Origin: Clostridiales bacterium
GTDB lineage: Bacteria; Bacillota; Clostridia; Tissierellales; GPF-1
NCBI GenBank assembly: GCA_013619125.1
Contig: JABXKS010000111.1
Coordinates: 1-64,000, forward strand
DNA: 64,000 bases
Reading direction: 5' to 3'
Notes under the pieces: generated by a model
Seen by the model: the letters and a program-made list of their open reading frames with translations, nothing else
Told to the model about the DNA's origin: nothing
The model's database searches: none
Shown: positions 56,788-64,000 of the stretch, piece by piece
Numbering within the stretch: the first letter of the stretch is position 1
Layout: the number at the start of each line of letters is the position of its first letter
Made by a program: the position numbers and the translations under genes

Positions 56788-58185
56788 TCAGCACCCCCAA
56801 ACTTTCCTCAGCATCTCCTCATGTTCTGTTCGCCACTGGACAATCGTCTCGTCCATCTCCTTCACCATTGAAGCTTCTCGGTTCCAAAATTCCTGGTCTT
56901 TCATGCTGTTGAGAACTTCCAGCTCTTTTCCTTGCTGTTCAATCCATGTGTAGTATTTAAGATTATGCCACCGCAATCGGTTGTTTTTATTGCCTTCAAA
57001 GAAGTCACTCGCCGTCTGATACTGAATCAGTCTTTGATAAATAGCAGACGCTTCGCACGCCGTAAAGTCCGGTATTTTTTCCATCACGGAATAGTAACGA
57101 TCCACGCTGTCCGTTGCCACTGTCATCACGTTCTCACCGGCTTTCAAGTCATAGAACTTTGCTGTCTTGATTGCCGCAATGATATTCGCGCATCCGGAAA
57201 TCCCAAGACAAGTGGAAAGCTCTTCGACCAAATCAACAGGCAAGAATGAGGCAAGATACTTTTTTCCTTCTTCGCATGTAAATAGTTTTAATAGGCGCTT
57301 TGAATCCATATCGTCAATCAACACAACGCCATCCATATTCATCACATTGTGAATCCAGGTGACATGTTTGTCACCAATGCCCTGGATGTCATGTCCGCCA
57401 TATCCGTTCAAAGAAAGGGTTGGGCATTGAACGGGTTCGCCAGCAACAATTTTCGCATGAGGAAATGTCCGCTTGACCCGATCCCCACTTGCGATAGTTC
57501 CGCCTGAACCCACTGTAAGAACAACCGCCGCAATTTTCTCATTGCCAATCGCCTCATCCCGCACAAGCTCCACCATGGTTCCACCGGTAACGTACTCATG
57601 GAACCGGTAGTTGGCAAAGGAATCGAACTGATTGAGAATCCGAATGGTATCGGGCGATTCATTTTTCAACTCATGGGTCTTGTCATAGATCTCCTTCACA
57701 TTGGATTCGCAACCCGGTGTTGCAATCACCTCGGAGCCATACCGTCTGATAATTTCAAAACGTTCTTCGGACATTTCTTCTGGAAGGATCACCAGCGACT
57801 TGTATTTCATGCGCGCGCTCACCCATGCGCCCCCAACACCGTAATTGCCCGTTGATGGCCAAACCAGCGTATGGACCGTTGGATCAACCGCCCCCGTTAC
57901 GGTCATTTCCGCAAGAACCGAATAGGTCGGTCCCACCTTATGGGACCCTGAAGGAAAATCCTTGGCAAACATCACGACAATATTCGCATCTACTCCCGTA
58001 AGTTCTTTGGGCAGAACAAAATATCGATAACTGTCATCGGGATTTCGCCAAGTGATATTAAACAAATTGATGGGATGCAGCGGATCTTCCACCGCCATTT
58101 TCTTCGCCGCCTCTCGAATGATTGGATCGATCTTCCAAGGGTGCAGCATTTCTTCATAGGTAGGTCCTACTACTGGGATTGTCAT
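56788..58185 (-). CDS. Fold-type II PLP-dependent enzyme (cysteine-synthase-like), at the ygeX position
   Basis: A 465-aa PLP enzyme of the tryptophan-synthase-beta superfamily. The PLP Lys is in DFPSGSHKVGPTYSVLAEM (Lys near residue 83), the Asn loop in WPSTGNYGVGGAWVSARM (about 112), and the phosphate loop in LTVGSGGTIASGDRVK (about 224). The enzyme is about 65 residues longer than YgeX/diaminopropionate ammonia-lyase (about 400) and, from memory of the E. coli sequence, does not match it beyond the fold: YgeX has NAFKMLGGAY at the Lys. Its place between hydantoinase and YgeW implies the same metabolic step or a substitute for it. Start after TAGGAGGCGAAG; 9 bp after ygeW-like gene. Confidence 0.85.
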   Translation of the reverse strand: MTIPVVGPTYEEMLHPWKIDPIIREAAKKMAVEDPLHPINLFNITWRNPDDSYRYFVLPKELTGVDANIVVMFAKDFPSGSHKVGPTYSVLAEMTVTGAVDPTVHTLVWPSTGNYGVGGAWVSARMKYKSLVILPEEMSEERFEIIRRYGSEVIATPGCESNVKEIYDKTHELKNESPDTIRILNQFDSFANYRFHEYVTGGTMVELVRDEAIGNEKIAAVVLTVGSGGTIASGDRVKRTFPHAKIVAGEPVQCPTLSLNGYGGHDIQGIGDKHVTWIHNVMNMDGVVLIDDMDSKRLLKLFTCEEGKKYLASFLPVDLVEELSTCLGISGCANIIAAIKTAKFYDLKAGENVMTVATDSVDRYYSVMEKIPDFTACEASAIYQRLIQYQTASDFFEGNKNNRLRWHNLKYYTWIEQQGKELEVLNSMKDQEFWNREASMVKEMDETIVQWRTEHEEMLRKVWGC

Positions 58186-58194
58186 CTTCGCCTC

Positions 58195-59157
58195 CTATAG
58201 GGTCAAAGCCATCACGGCTTTTGCTGTATGCAGCCGATTCTCTGCTTCCTGATAGACGATCGACTGTGGACCATCTATAACTGCGTCTTCCACCTCATTG
58301 CCCCGATCAGCCGGCAATGCGTGCATATAGTACACCTTGTTGCTTGCAGTTTGCATCAGGGCCAGAGTGCATTTCCACTGTTTGAAATCGTTGATATTCG
58401 GCTCGGGTCCCTTCCCGCTCCAGGATCCCCAATTTTTCGGAATCACGATGTCGGCATCTTTAAAGGCTTCCTCCATGGAATCAATCACCCGAAAACTGCC
58501 GCCGTTTGCCCATGCATTCTTCTTCGCTTCTTCAATCACCCAGTCCGGCAGTTCGAATCCTGGAGGATGCGCGAGAGTCACTTCCATCCCATATCTTGAA
58601 AACAGAAGGGCTTGGGTAAGAGGAACGCTGATCGGTTTTTTATGGCTCGTCGCAAACGCCCAAATGATGGAAACTTTTAAGCCTTTGGTTGGACCGCATT
58701 TTTCCTGGATCGTCATCAAATCCGCCAACCCCTGCATTGGATGGTACAAATCGCACTGCAGATTCATAACAGGTCTCGATGCGTATTTTGCCATCTCGCT
58801 GATATAGGCGTTCCCTTCGCCCCAGTTGCAGTTTCTGCACGCGAGTCCGTGACCGAAACTGGAAAGAATTACACCGGTGTCCCTTGCTACTTCTCCATGA
58901 CTGATCTGCATGGTTGACGTATCCAAATAATTGGCGTGCCCGCCCAATTGTGCGATCCCCATCTCCATGGAGTTTCGCGTTCGCGTTGATGCTTCAAAAA
59001 ACATCAGCGCAATGGTTTTGTACTGCAAAATAGGTGTCGGAAGATCCATATAGTGCCTTCGCTTCAGATCCTTTGCCGTATCAAGCGCCAAATTAATTTC
59101 GTCATTCGACCAATCTCTCAGCGATACCAAATGTTTGCCTTTCAATGTACCATGCAT
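58195..59157 (-). CDS. ygeW: YgeW-like carbamoyltransferase
   Basis: A 320-aa transcarbamylase-fold protein. The carbamoyl-phosphate site FFEASTRTRNSMEMGIAQLG (STRTR, about residue 54-60) and the HPMQGLADLMTI motif (about 140) are complete. The amino-acid side has GSWSGKGPEPNINDFKQW (about 240) and HALPADRGNEVEDAVIDGPQS (about 275-295), a pattern of the YgeW group rather than ornithine or aspartate carbamoyltransferases. E. coli YgeW is longer (about 396 aa). In purine-degrading clusters YgeW is thought to release carbamoyl phosphate from a ureido-compound, giving ATP through carbamate kinase; that reaction is inference here. Start after GGAGGCATGATGC. Confidence 0.88.
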   Translation of the reverse strand: MHGTLKGKHLVSLRDWSNDEINLALDTAKDLKRRHYMDLPTPILQYKTIALMFFEASTRTRNSMEMGIAQLGGHANYLDTSTMQISHGEVARDTGVILSSFGHGLACRNCNWGEGNAYISEMAKYASRPVMNLQCDLYHPMQGLADLMTIQEKCGPTKGLKVSIIWAFATSHKKPISVPLTQALLFSRYGMEVTLAHPPGFELPDWVIEEAKKNAWANGGSFRVIDSMEEAFKDADIVIPKNWGSWSGKGPEPNINDFKQWKCTLALMQTASNKVYYMHALPADRGNEVEDAVIDGPQSIVYQEAENRLHTAKAVMALTL

Positions 59158-59160
59158 GCA

Positions 59161-60354
59161 TCATGCCTCCTTTAGGATAGCCACAAAATAACCATACGTC
59201 CCTATGGCTTTTCTGATATCTTCTTTCCTGATTTTTTCATTCGGTGCATGGGCTTCCTTCTCGTCTCCTGGTCCGTATCCGATGCAGGGTATTCCTTTCA
59301 TCCCCATGATCGATACGCCATTTGTTGAAAATGTCCATTTGTCTGTAACGGGCTTTTGCGCATGCATCGCTTGATGCGCATTTTCCAGGTCCGTCACCAG
59401 AATATGATCATGTGGAATTGTCCATGTCGGAAACTCACAAGACACATCCTGCACCAGGGACGTGTAGGAAGGTTTTTTGTACCGATAGACACCGACCTCA
59501 GCACCGCTGTTTTTAATGCTTTCCAGCGCCCTAATTTCATCGATCGCCGACTGCGGTGTTTCGCCCGTTGTCAACCTTCTGTCTATGGATATGCTGCAGC
59601 CATCTGCAACGGCGCAGCGGGACGGCGAGCTGTAGAAAATTTCTGAAACCACAAGGGTCCCCTTTCCAAGAAACGGATCATCAGCCAGTTGTTCGTTCAA
59701 TAATTCCAGTTCACCAAGAATTCCGGCCATTTTGTAGATCGCATTATCGCCCCGTTCAGGCGCCGAACCGTGGGCGCTGATTCCCTTTACGTCCACCCGG
59801 ATTTCCATTCGCCCGCGCTGACCTCGATACACCCCAAGGCTTGTCGGTTCCGTCAGCACCACAAATTCAGGTTCTAAAACACCCTCGTTGAGAATATACT
59901 GCCAGCAAAGGCCGTCACAGTCCTCTTCCTGTACCGTGCCAACAATCCAGACTTCCAATCCATCTAAAAACCCGAACTCCCTTAACATCGCACCCGCGTA
60001 AACTGCTGAAACAAACCCTCCGGTTTGATCAGAGGCGCCTCTTCCATATATGTATTCGTCATCTTCCCTCCCCGCAAAGGGATCAAATGTCCAATTTTCC
60101 AACACACCCACATCCACGGTGTCGATATGCCCATCAAAGGCAATCGTACGATTGCCTTTCCCGATCCGTCCCAGCACATTCCCCATGCCATCGACCTTCA
60201 CTTCGTCGAAATTCAATTTGTGCATCTCCTTTGAAATGCGCTCCACTACCGCCTTTTCGTTGCCGCTGGTGGAAGGGATGGCTATCAACTCCCTTAAAAA
60301 CGCAAAGGCGTCCGCTTCATGTTCTCGAATCCAATTTTTCATCTTATTTTTCAT
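59161..60354 (-). CDS. ygeY: YgeY-like M20 metallopeptidase
   Basis: A 397-aa M20-family amidohydrolase (ArgE/DapE relatives). Metal-binding motifs are intact: IAFDGHIDTVDVG (about residue 73), GRGASDQTGGFVSAVYAG (about 105) and GTVQEEDCDGLCWQYI (about 137). SAHGSAPERGDNAIYKMAGIL (about 195) is the dimer/catalytic His region. In the ygeWXY set it is the hydrolase that removes an acyl or carbamoyl-type group from the diaminoacid precursor. It overlaps the NTPase gene by 11 bp and follows ygeW-like directly. ATG at 60354 is taken; 60342 is also possible. Confidence 0.92.
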   Translation of the reverse strand: MKNKMKNWIREHEADAFAFLRELIAIPSTSGNEKAVVERISKEMHKLNFDEVKVDGMGNVLGRIGKGNRTIAFDGHIDTVDVGVLENWTFDPFAGREDDEYIYGRGASDQTGGFVSAVYAGAMLREFGFLDGLEVWIVGTVQEEDCDGLCWQYILNEGVLEPEFVVLTEPTSLGVYRGQRGRMEIRVDVKGISAHGSAPERGDNAIYKMAGILGELELLNEQLADDPFLGKGTLVVSEIFYSSPSRCAVADGCSISIDRRLTTGETPQSAIDEIRALESIKNSGAEVGVYRYKKPSYTSLVQDVSCEFPTWTIPHDHILVTDLENAHQAMHAQKPVTDKWTFSTNGVSIMGMKGIPCIGYGPGDEKEAHAPNEKIRKEDIRKAIGTYGYFVAILKEA

Positions 60355-60814
60355 TCCTCGTCACCTCAATAATCTTCGCACTTTTTAATTGCGGGAACTT
60401 TTCCAAGTAACTGGCCAATAGGCTCTCGCGAATAACAAGCACAGCATCTACCTCTTTGCTGATCAACAGCATCAGCTCCTCATAAAACAATCTTTCTGAA
60501 AGTTCTGCCTGACCCACTTCGTCGATGACAACCACTTTTTTTTCATCGATCGCAATACGGATCGCTTTTTTTGCAAATTCGAGCCCTTTTTTCTGTATAT
60601 AGAATTCTCCAATTTTTTCGCCAGATGGCACACTCAACGATAAAAAGTCATCCCTGATACCGGAGCCTATGTGTTCGACAAAATAGCCGTCGAATCGTTC
60701 GCCAAAGAATCTCTTTTTGCTTAATATCCCATCGACATTCTCTATGCCTGCAACAAACTTTTCCACATAGGTTGTCTTGTACGCATTCGTACCGCCTGTC
60801 ACGATGGTAATCAT
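60344..60814 (-). CDS. P-loop nucleoside-triphosphatase-like protein (THEP1-type) with altered Walker A
   Basis: A 156-aa P-loop protein of the NTPase_1/THEP1 type. The N-terminus is MITIVTGGTNAYKTTYVEKF: the P-loop GGTNAYKTT has Tyr where Gly normally precedes Lys. Walker B is VVVIDEVGQAEL (about residue 97), like the DExG of THEP1 proteins, and VLVIRES (about 125) follows. THEP1-type proteins hydrolyse nucleoside triphosphates; here the context (XdhC and hydroxylase genes) suggests a role in cofactor loading or regulation, as for CTP/GTP-binding accessory proteins of molybdenum hydroxylases. It overlaps the XdhC-like gene by 4 bp. Function unproven. Confidence 0.78.
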   Translation of the reverse strand: MITIVTGGTNAYKTTYVEKFVAGIENVDGILSKKRFFGERFDGYFVEHIGSGIRDDFLSLSVPSGEKIGEFYIQKKGLEFAKKAIRIAIDEKKVVVIDEVGQAELSERLFYEELMLLISKEVDAVLVIRESLLASYLEKFPQLKSAKIIEVTRNEK

Positions 60815-61593
60815 CCGCTCATGTCCTGATTGCCGTTTTTCCCGTGCTTCTTGGCAATGAGTTGAGCAGCGATTGAAATCGCGATTTCATCCGGTGTATC
60901 ACCACCGATATTCAGACCGATGGGACTGTAGATCTGTTCGATTTCTTTGCCCGTTTCCTCTCTGAGCTTTTCACTCATCGATTTCAACTTCTTTTTGGAG
61001 GCAAGCATCCCCAGATAAAACGGGCTTTTGCCCGACTCCATCACTTGCTTCAGAATGGTGTAGTCCACCTCGTGTGATCCCGTTGAAATCACCACATAGC
61101 TGTCCTTTTGAACCTGCTCAACCGCTTCCGGCACCTCGCGAATCCATCGTGCTTGTCCAAGGGCTTCGGGGATGTTTTTGTCGCAGGCGATTACATCAAA
61201 TCCTGCGCCCTGCATTTTGTTCAACAAAGCTCCGCCCACGTTGCCGCTTCCAAAGACAATCAGCTGAGGCAAGGGGGAAATATATTCATAAAAGATGTTC
61301 ACTTGCCCGCCGCAGATCATGGGCACCGATTCAAAACCCGGTTTTGACGGATTGCCGCTCAAATCATATTTCGAAAGCTTGTGCTGCCTTGTCTGAAGAA
61401 GTTCTTTCGCTGTCTGAATCACTCGTTCCTCCAGCGCTCCCCCGCCTACCGTACCACGCTTGACTCCAGCATCATCCACCAACAGCCGTCCCGCCAGAGG
61501 AATGGGACCTTCTCCAACTTTGTCGACCACCGTCGCCAGCACCATGGTCTTTCTTTGATCGGTACGTTCAAGTACTTCTCGAAAAAGCTTCAT
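60811..61593 (-). CDS. XdhC/CoxI-family molybdenum cofactor accessory protein
   Basis: A 260-aa two-domain protein. N-terminal XdhC_CoxI domain: MVLATVVDKVGEGPIPLAGRLLVDDAG (about residues 17-42), GTVGGGALEERVIQ (about 47); C-terminal Rossmann-like XdhC_C domain: LPQLIVFGSGNVGGALLNKM (about 112-130), DSYVVISTGSHEVDYTIL (about 165) and GLNIGGDTPDEIAISIAAQLIA (about 230). XdhC binds and protects molybdenum cofactor, supplies it with sulfur and hands it to apo-hydroxylase. One copy for two hydroxylases is in the operon. The start at 61593 has only a weak ribosome site and probably depends on coupling with the membrane-protein gene, whose stop is 2 bp away. Confidence 0.92.
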   Translation of the reverse strand: MKLFREVLERTDQRKTMVLATVVDKVGEGPIPLAGRLLVDDAGVKRGTVGGGALEERVIQTAKELLQTRQHKLSKYDLSGNPSKPGFESVPMICGGQVNIFYEYISPLPQLIVFGSGNVGGALLNKMQGAGFDVIACDKNIPEALGQARWIREVPEAVEQVQKDSYVVISTGSHEVDYTILKQVMESGKSPFYLGMLASKKKLKSMSEKLREETGKEIEQIYSPIGLNIGGDTPDEIAISIAAQLIAKKHGKNGNQDMSG

Positions 61594-61594
61594 G

Positions 61595-62179
61595 CTACAT
61601 CACCACGGTAGCGACTACTGCGACTACCGCAGTCGCACCGACAAGGACAGGCTGTAAATCGTAGGTAGCTTTTGAACTGTACTTAGCAACGAACCATACA
61701 AGCAGGGCATTGACTAGCGCATCAATCGTTACAAATGACAGAACACTTGTCCACCCGCTCTCAAACAACCTGAGTTTGAATCCGGCCGTTAATAGCACGA
61801 AAAGAAAAGACAAATAGCCAAGTCGCCATCCATAGGTTGCCAGCAAACATCGGATTGGGGTTTCACGTTCCGCATTCGCCAAGAAGACAACAACAAAGAT
61901 GCCTTCCAAAAGAATCGCAACCGCCGGGTTCACTGCCGTCATCCACAATGGAACGAACAATAGGTTGACCAGTTTAATAGATGCAGCCACCGTGGCTACC
62001 TGAATCGGCGCATAGACCGAGTCGGTTCGAAGCCTTGCCTGCCACATCAAGAAGAACCCAATGGGAAACATCACAAGACCTGCGATGGGCGCTGCAACAA
62101 GGTGAAGAACAAACCCCACCGATGCTTCCGCCAGTCCCCACAATGCCCCGAAGAATACTATTTCTTTCCAATTTTTCAT
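61595..62179 (-). CDS. Multi-pass membrane protein of the hydroxylase operon, unknown function
   Basis: A 194-aa membrane protein with about five or six helices, starting MKNWKEIVFFGALWGLAEAS. Stretches: residues about 8-45, 60-80, 85-105, 120-140, 145-165 and 172-194 (VLVGATAVVAVVATVVM). Polar residues within the first helices (E, H) and a short RTDSVYAPIQ loop could line a binding site; its hydrophobic pattern resembles ECF-type S components in size but I see no specific motif. ATG at 62179 follows GGAGGAAAAACG. It overlaps the FAD-subunit gene by 4 bp, so it is part of the operon. A purine or cofactor uptake protein is a guess. Confidence 0.75.
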   Translation of the reverse strand: MKNWKEIVFFGALWGLAEASVGFVLHLVAAPIAGLVMFPIGFFLMWQARLRTDSVYAPIQVATVAASIKLVNLLFVPLWMTAVNPAVAILLEGIFVVVFLANAERETPIRCLLATYGWRLGYLSFLFVLLTAGFKLRLFESGWTSVLSFVTIDALVNALLVWFVAKYSSKATYDLQPVLVGATAVVAVVATVVM

Positions 62180-62985
62180 CGTTTTTCCTCCATCCATTTC
62201 ATCAGTAAATTGATCACGACCCGCTCTCGATATCGTTTTGTGGACCGCTTATCATCGCTTCCGTTCAAGAGCGCCTTGTAGCCGTCCAACACACTTTTGA
62301 CACCACCGCCTTCATTGATTCGTTTTTCAAGTTCCTTGGAACGAACTACGGTATCATTCACGGCTCCAATGGCAATCCTTGTACCGCCCTCCACTTCTAT
62401 TGCCAGAAAAGATACCTTCGAAAGTATGCTCGATCTTCTTTGTCCCATTTTCTTATAGAGATATTTTTTGATTTTCAGCTTTGGCAAGATGACCTCAAAC
62501 ATCAATTCATCCTCTCTACGCGCCGTCATATACTTTCCGATTTCAAAAGACTGAATCGGCAACACACGCTGACCATCACGACTTTTCAATACGATCTGTG
62601 CATCCGCGGCATACAGAAGCGGCAGTAAATCCGCGACGCTTGCCGCATTGACGATATTGCCTCCGATTGTTGCCGCATTTCGAATGGCGGGAGTCGCCAT
62701 CTGTCCCACAACCTCCCTCGCATAGTCAGGCAGCAACTTGCAGTCGTAAAATTGAGCCTGCGTGACACCGGCCCCAATGTGATAGTCCGTTTCCGTCTCC
62801 GTTATGAACTTGAGTTCCTCCAAATGCTGTATATAGACCACATCACCTTTCATAGCTCTTGACGCACCTTGCCAATTTCTGGCTCTAATCATCAAGTCGG
62901 TTCCACCGGCTACAGGAATCAGTTTGCGCTCCGCCATCCACTCCAAAGCTTCCGTCAAATTTTTCGGCCTATAATGTTCAACCAT
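62176..62985 (-). CDS. Second xanthine dehydrogenase-type hydroxylase, FAD subunit
   Basis: A 269-aa FAD-binding subunit. The first loop is IPVAGGTDLMIRARN (about residue 23, the classic PGGTDLL type), the second NAATIGGNIVNAASVADLLPLLYAADAQIVL (about 100-130), and the C-terminal domain carries KKMGQRRSSILSKVSFLAIEVEGG (about 185). It differs clearly from the FAD subunit at 51309-52055, so the two enzymes are paralogues rather than a recent duplication. The ATG at 62985 overlaps the 2Fe-2S stop by 8 bp; the frame runs on to 63090 but inside the upstream gene. Confidence 0.93.
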   Translation of the reverse strand: MVEHYRPKNLTEALEWMAERKLIPVAGGTDLMIRARNWQGASRAMKGDVVYIQHLEELKFITETETDYHIGAGVTQAQFYDCKLLPDYAREVVGQMATPAIRNAATIGGNIVNAASVADLLPLLYAADAQIVLKSRDGQRVLPIQSFEIGKYMTARREDELMFEVILPKLKIKKYLYKKMGQRRSSILSKVSFLAIEVEGGTRIAIGAVNDTVVRSKELEKRINEGGGVKSVLDGYKALLNGSDDKRSTKRYRERVVINLLMKWMEEKR

Positions 62986-63451
62986 CTTGCCCACCGCTTT
63001 CTGTGAGGCTGCTGACTGCTTCAAAAATCGTTTGATACCCCGTGCATCGGCATAGATTGCCGGAAAGCCCCATGCGAACGGTCTCTTCATCCAAGGTTCT
63101 CCCGCTTCTTAAAAGTGTTGCAACCGCCATAACCATCCCCGGCGTACAATATCCGCACTGCACAGCCCCAGCGTCCAAAAACGCTCTTTCGATTCGCTGA
63201 TACTCCTCGGTCTTCGCGTAGCTCTCGATAGTGACCACCGACTTGTCTATCACATTTGACATGGGCACCAAACAGGAATTGAATATTTGATCGTCAATAA
63301 ACACCAGGCATGCACCACATTCGCCCTCCTGACACCCCTCTTTTGTTCCGGTTAATCCTTCATCGATGCGAATCACATCCAAAAGCCTTCTCGATAATTC
63401 GCACGCAATGACTCTTTTCTCTCCATTTAAAATATACTGATAATCGCTCAT
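62978..63451 (-). CDS. Second xanthine dehydrogenase-type hydroxylase, 2Fe-2S subunit
   Basis: A 157-aa two-cluster subunit. Cluster motifs: CQEGECGACLVFIDDQIFNSC (Cys about 39-60), CGYCTPGMVMAVATLL (about 100) and LCRCTGYQTI (about 133). The N-terminal sequence DYQYILNGEKRVIACELSRRLLDVIR is typical of this family. Overlaps its FAD and molybdopterin partners (by 8 and 4 bp). Start after AAAGGAGCCTTGA. Confidence 0.95.
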   Translation of the reverse strand: MSDYQYILNGEKRVIACELSRRLLDVIRIDEGLTGTKEGCQEGECGACLVFIDDQIFNSCLVPMSNVIDKSVVTIESYAKTEEYQRIERAFLDAGAVQCGYCTPGMVMAVATLLRSGRTLDEETVRMGLSGNLCRCTGYQTIFEAVSSLTESGGQDG

Positions 63452-64000
63452 TCAAGGCTCCTTTCTATGACTTCCGGCGTAACTGGGATCTCAAAGGTAA
63501 CAATGTTCATGGCGTCTTCGATCGCTGACGCAACCGCTGGTGCCACCCCCACAAGTGTCAATTCTCCTACCGATTTTGCGCCGAACGGTCCGTCACTGTA
63601 TGGATTAAGAATCCAATCCGCATGCATTTTCGGAACGTCCATCGTCGTTGGAATCGGATAGCTCGAAAAAGCAATTTGCTCGATACCACCGTCTTTCGAG
63701 GTCATATTCTCCATGATCGCATAGCCCAACCCTTGGACCATTCCTCCTTGGATCTGGCCAATCAGCAGTTTTTCGTCAATGGGTACGCCTACATCATAGG
63801 CCCCCCAAATATCCGTGCATTTCACTTCGTAACTGATTGGATCCACCTCAACCCGCACAAGCAGAACGGACCAGGAATAGGCCATATACGCATTCCCCTG
63901 ATTTGTTTCCGCATTCCATTTCACATAATCCGGTTGTTTGAAATGCTCCGTAATCATCACCTCGCCGGGTTCATTCATCCGATCTTTTAGTTTTGCCGCA
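63448..64000 (-). CDS. Second xanthine dehydrogenase-type hydroxylase, molybdopterin subunit, partial (5' end beyond window)
   Basis: The C-terminal ~184 residues of a molybdopterin subunit; the frame is open through the right edge. It contains WGAYDVGVPIDEKLLIGQIQGGMVQGLGYAIMENM (the QIQGGMVQGLG motif, about 70-100 of the visible part), PIPTTMDVPKM, and the catalytic loop GPFGAKSVGELTLVGVAPAVASAIEDA with its base Glu. It is similar to, but not a copy of, the subunit at 48584-50872 (AKSVGEL vs AKSVAEI). The gene order Mo-FeS-FAD differs from the first enzyme (FAD-FeS-Mo), a further sign of independent origin. Confidence 0.93.
   Translation of the reverse strand, partial: AAKLKDRMNEPGEVMITEHFKQPDYVKWNAETNQGNAYMAYSWSVLLVRVEVDPISYEVKCTDIWGAYDVGVPIDEKLLIGQIQGGMVQGLGYAIMENMTSKDGGIEQIAFSSYPIPTTMDVPKMHADWILNPYSDGPFGAKSVGELTLVGVAPAVASAIEDAMNIVTFEIPVTPEVIERSLE

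Noticed and set aside
1-64000. tRNA, rRNA, IS elements, prophage and selenocysteine (in-frame UGA) sites
   Set aside because: I looked for the typical signatures and saw none. In particular no in-frame TGA interrupts any of the hydroxylase or SsnA/YgeY-like genes in this window.

Overview
The window looks like the chromosome of a strictly anaerobic, moderate-GC Firmicute (class Clostridia, perhaps a Fusibacter, Acidaminobacter or Eubacteriaceae relative; genus not determinable by eye). The grounds are purine-rich AGGAGG ribosome binding sites on nearly every gene, two aldehyde:ferredoxin oxidoreductases, an electron-confurcating type lactate dehydrogenase/Etf operon, ECF transport, and an anaerobic purine/ureide degradation operon with molybdenum hydroxylases. 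Most genes lie on the minus strand. I found no tRNA, rRNA, IS element, prophage or CRISPR array.

Layout. 1-1244: a barnase-like ribonuclease with its barstar inhibitor (cut by the left edge) and a GNAT acetyltransferase. 1262-8194: pterin cofactor genes (moeA, moeA fused to a binding-protein domain, moaA, moaC, MOSC, mogA, plus moaD-like and ThiF/MoeB-like). 8207-15894: two AOR-family genes with separate controls. The first has a near-consensus sigma-54 promoter with three dyad sites next to a GAF-PAS-sigma54 activator. The second is co-transcribed with a ferredoxin from a promoter that has the 19-bp spacer and central dyad typical of MerR control, next to a MerR-family gene. 16036-25438: nucleoside hydrolase, Crp/Fnr regulator, NAD(P)HX repair enzyme and the lactate operon (permease, EtfB, EtfA, FAD dehydrogenase) with a FadR-type regulator and two matching operators. 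25534-48312: mixed housekeeping and accessory genes (S66 peptidase, diguanylate cyclase, alanine symporter, DNA glycosylase, VWA surface protein with a possible riboswitch leader, DEAD-box helicase with a repeated tail, an ECF S component paired with a class V aminotransferase, lipoproteins).

48584-64000 is one apparent operon of at least 16 genes, read right to left, nearly all overlapping or within a few bases. It holds two three-subunit xanthine-dehydrogenase-type hydroxylases (the second cut by the right edge), a membrane protein, XdhC-type and P-loop accessory proteins, YgeY-like peptidase, YgeW-like carbamoyltransferase, a fold-type II PLP enzyme, hydantoinase, SsnA-like aminohydrolase, a dihydroorotate-dehydrogenase-like iron-sulfur flavoprotein and a threonine-synthase-like PLP enzyme. 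The set resembles the known bacterial anaerobic purine/urate clusters (ygeW-ygeX-ygeY-hyuA-ygfK-ssnA-xdh), but an unrelated-looking PLP enzyme sits where ygeX would be and a short DHODH-like protein stands in for ygfK.

How it fits together: the cofactor genes would make the tungsto- or molybdopterin needed by the AORs and the hydroxylases; AOR, ferredoxin and the Ldh-Etf complex share the low-potential ferredoxin pool; purines would be hydroxylated, ring-opened and deaminated by the large operon.
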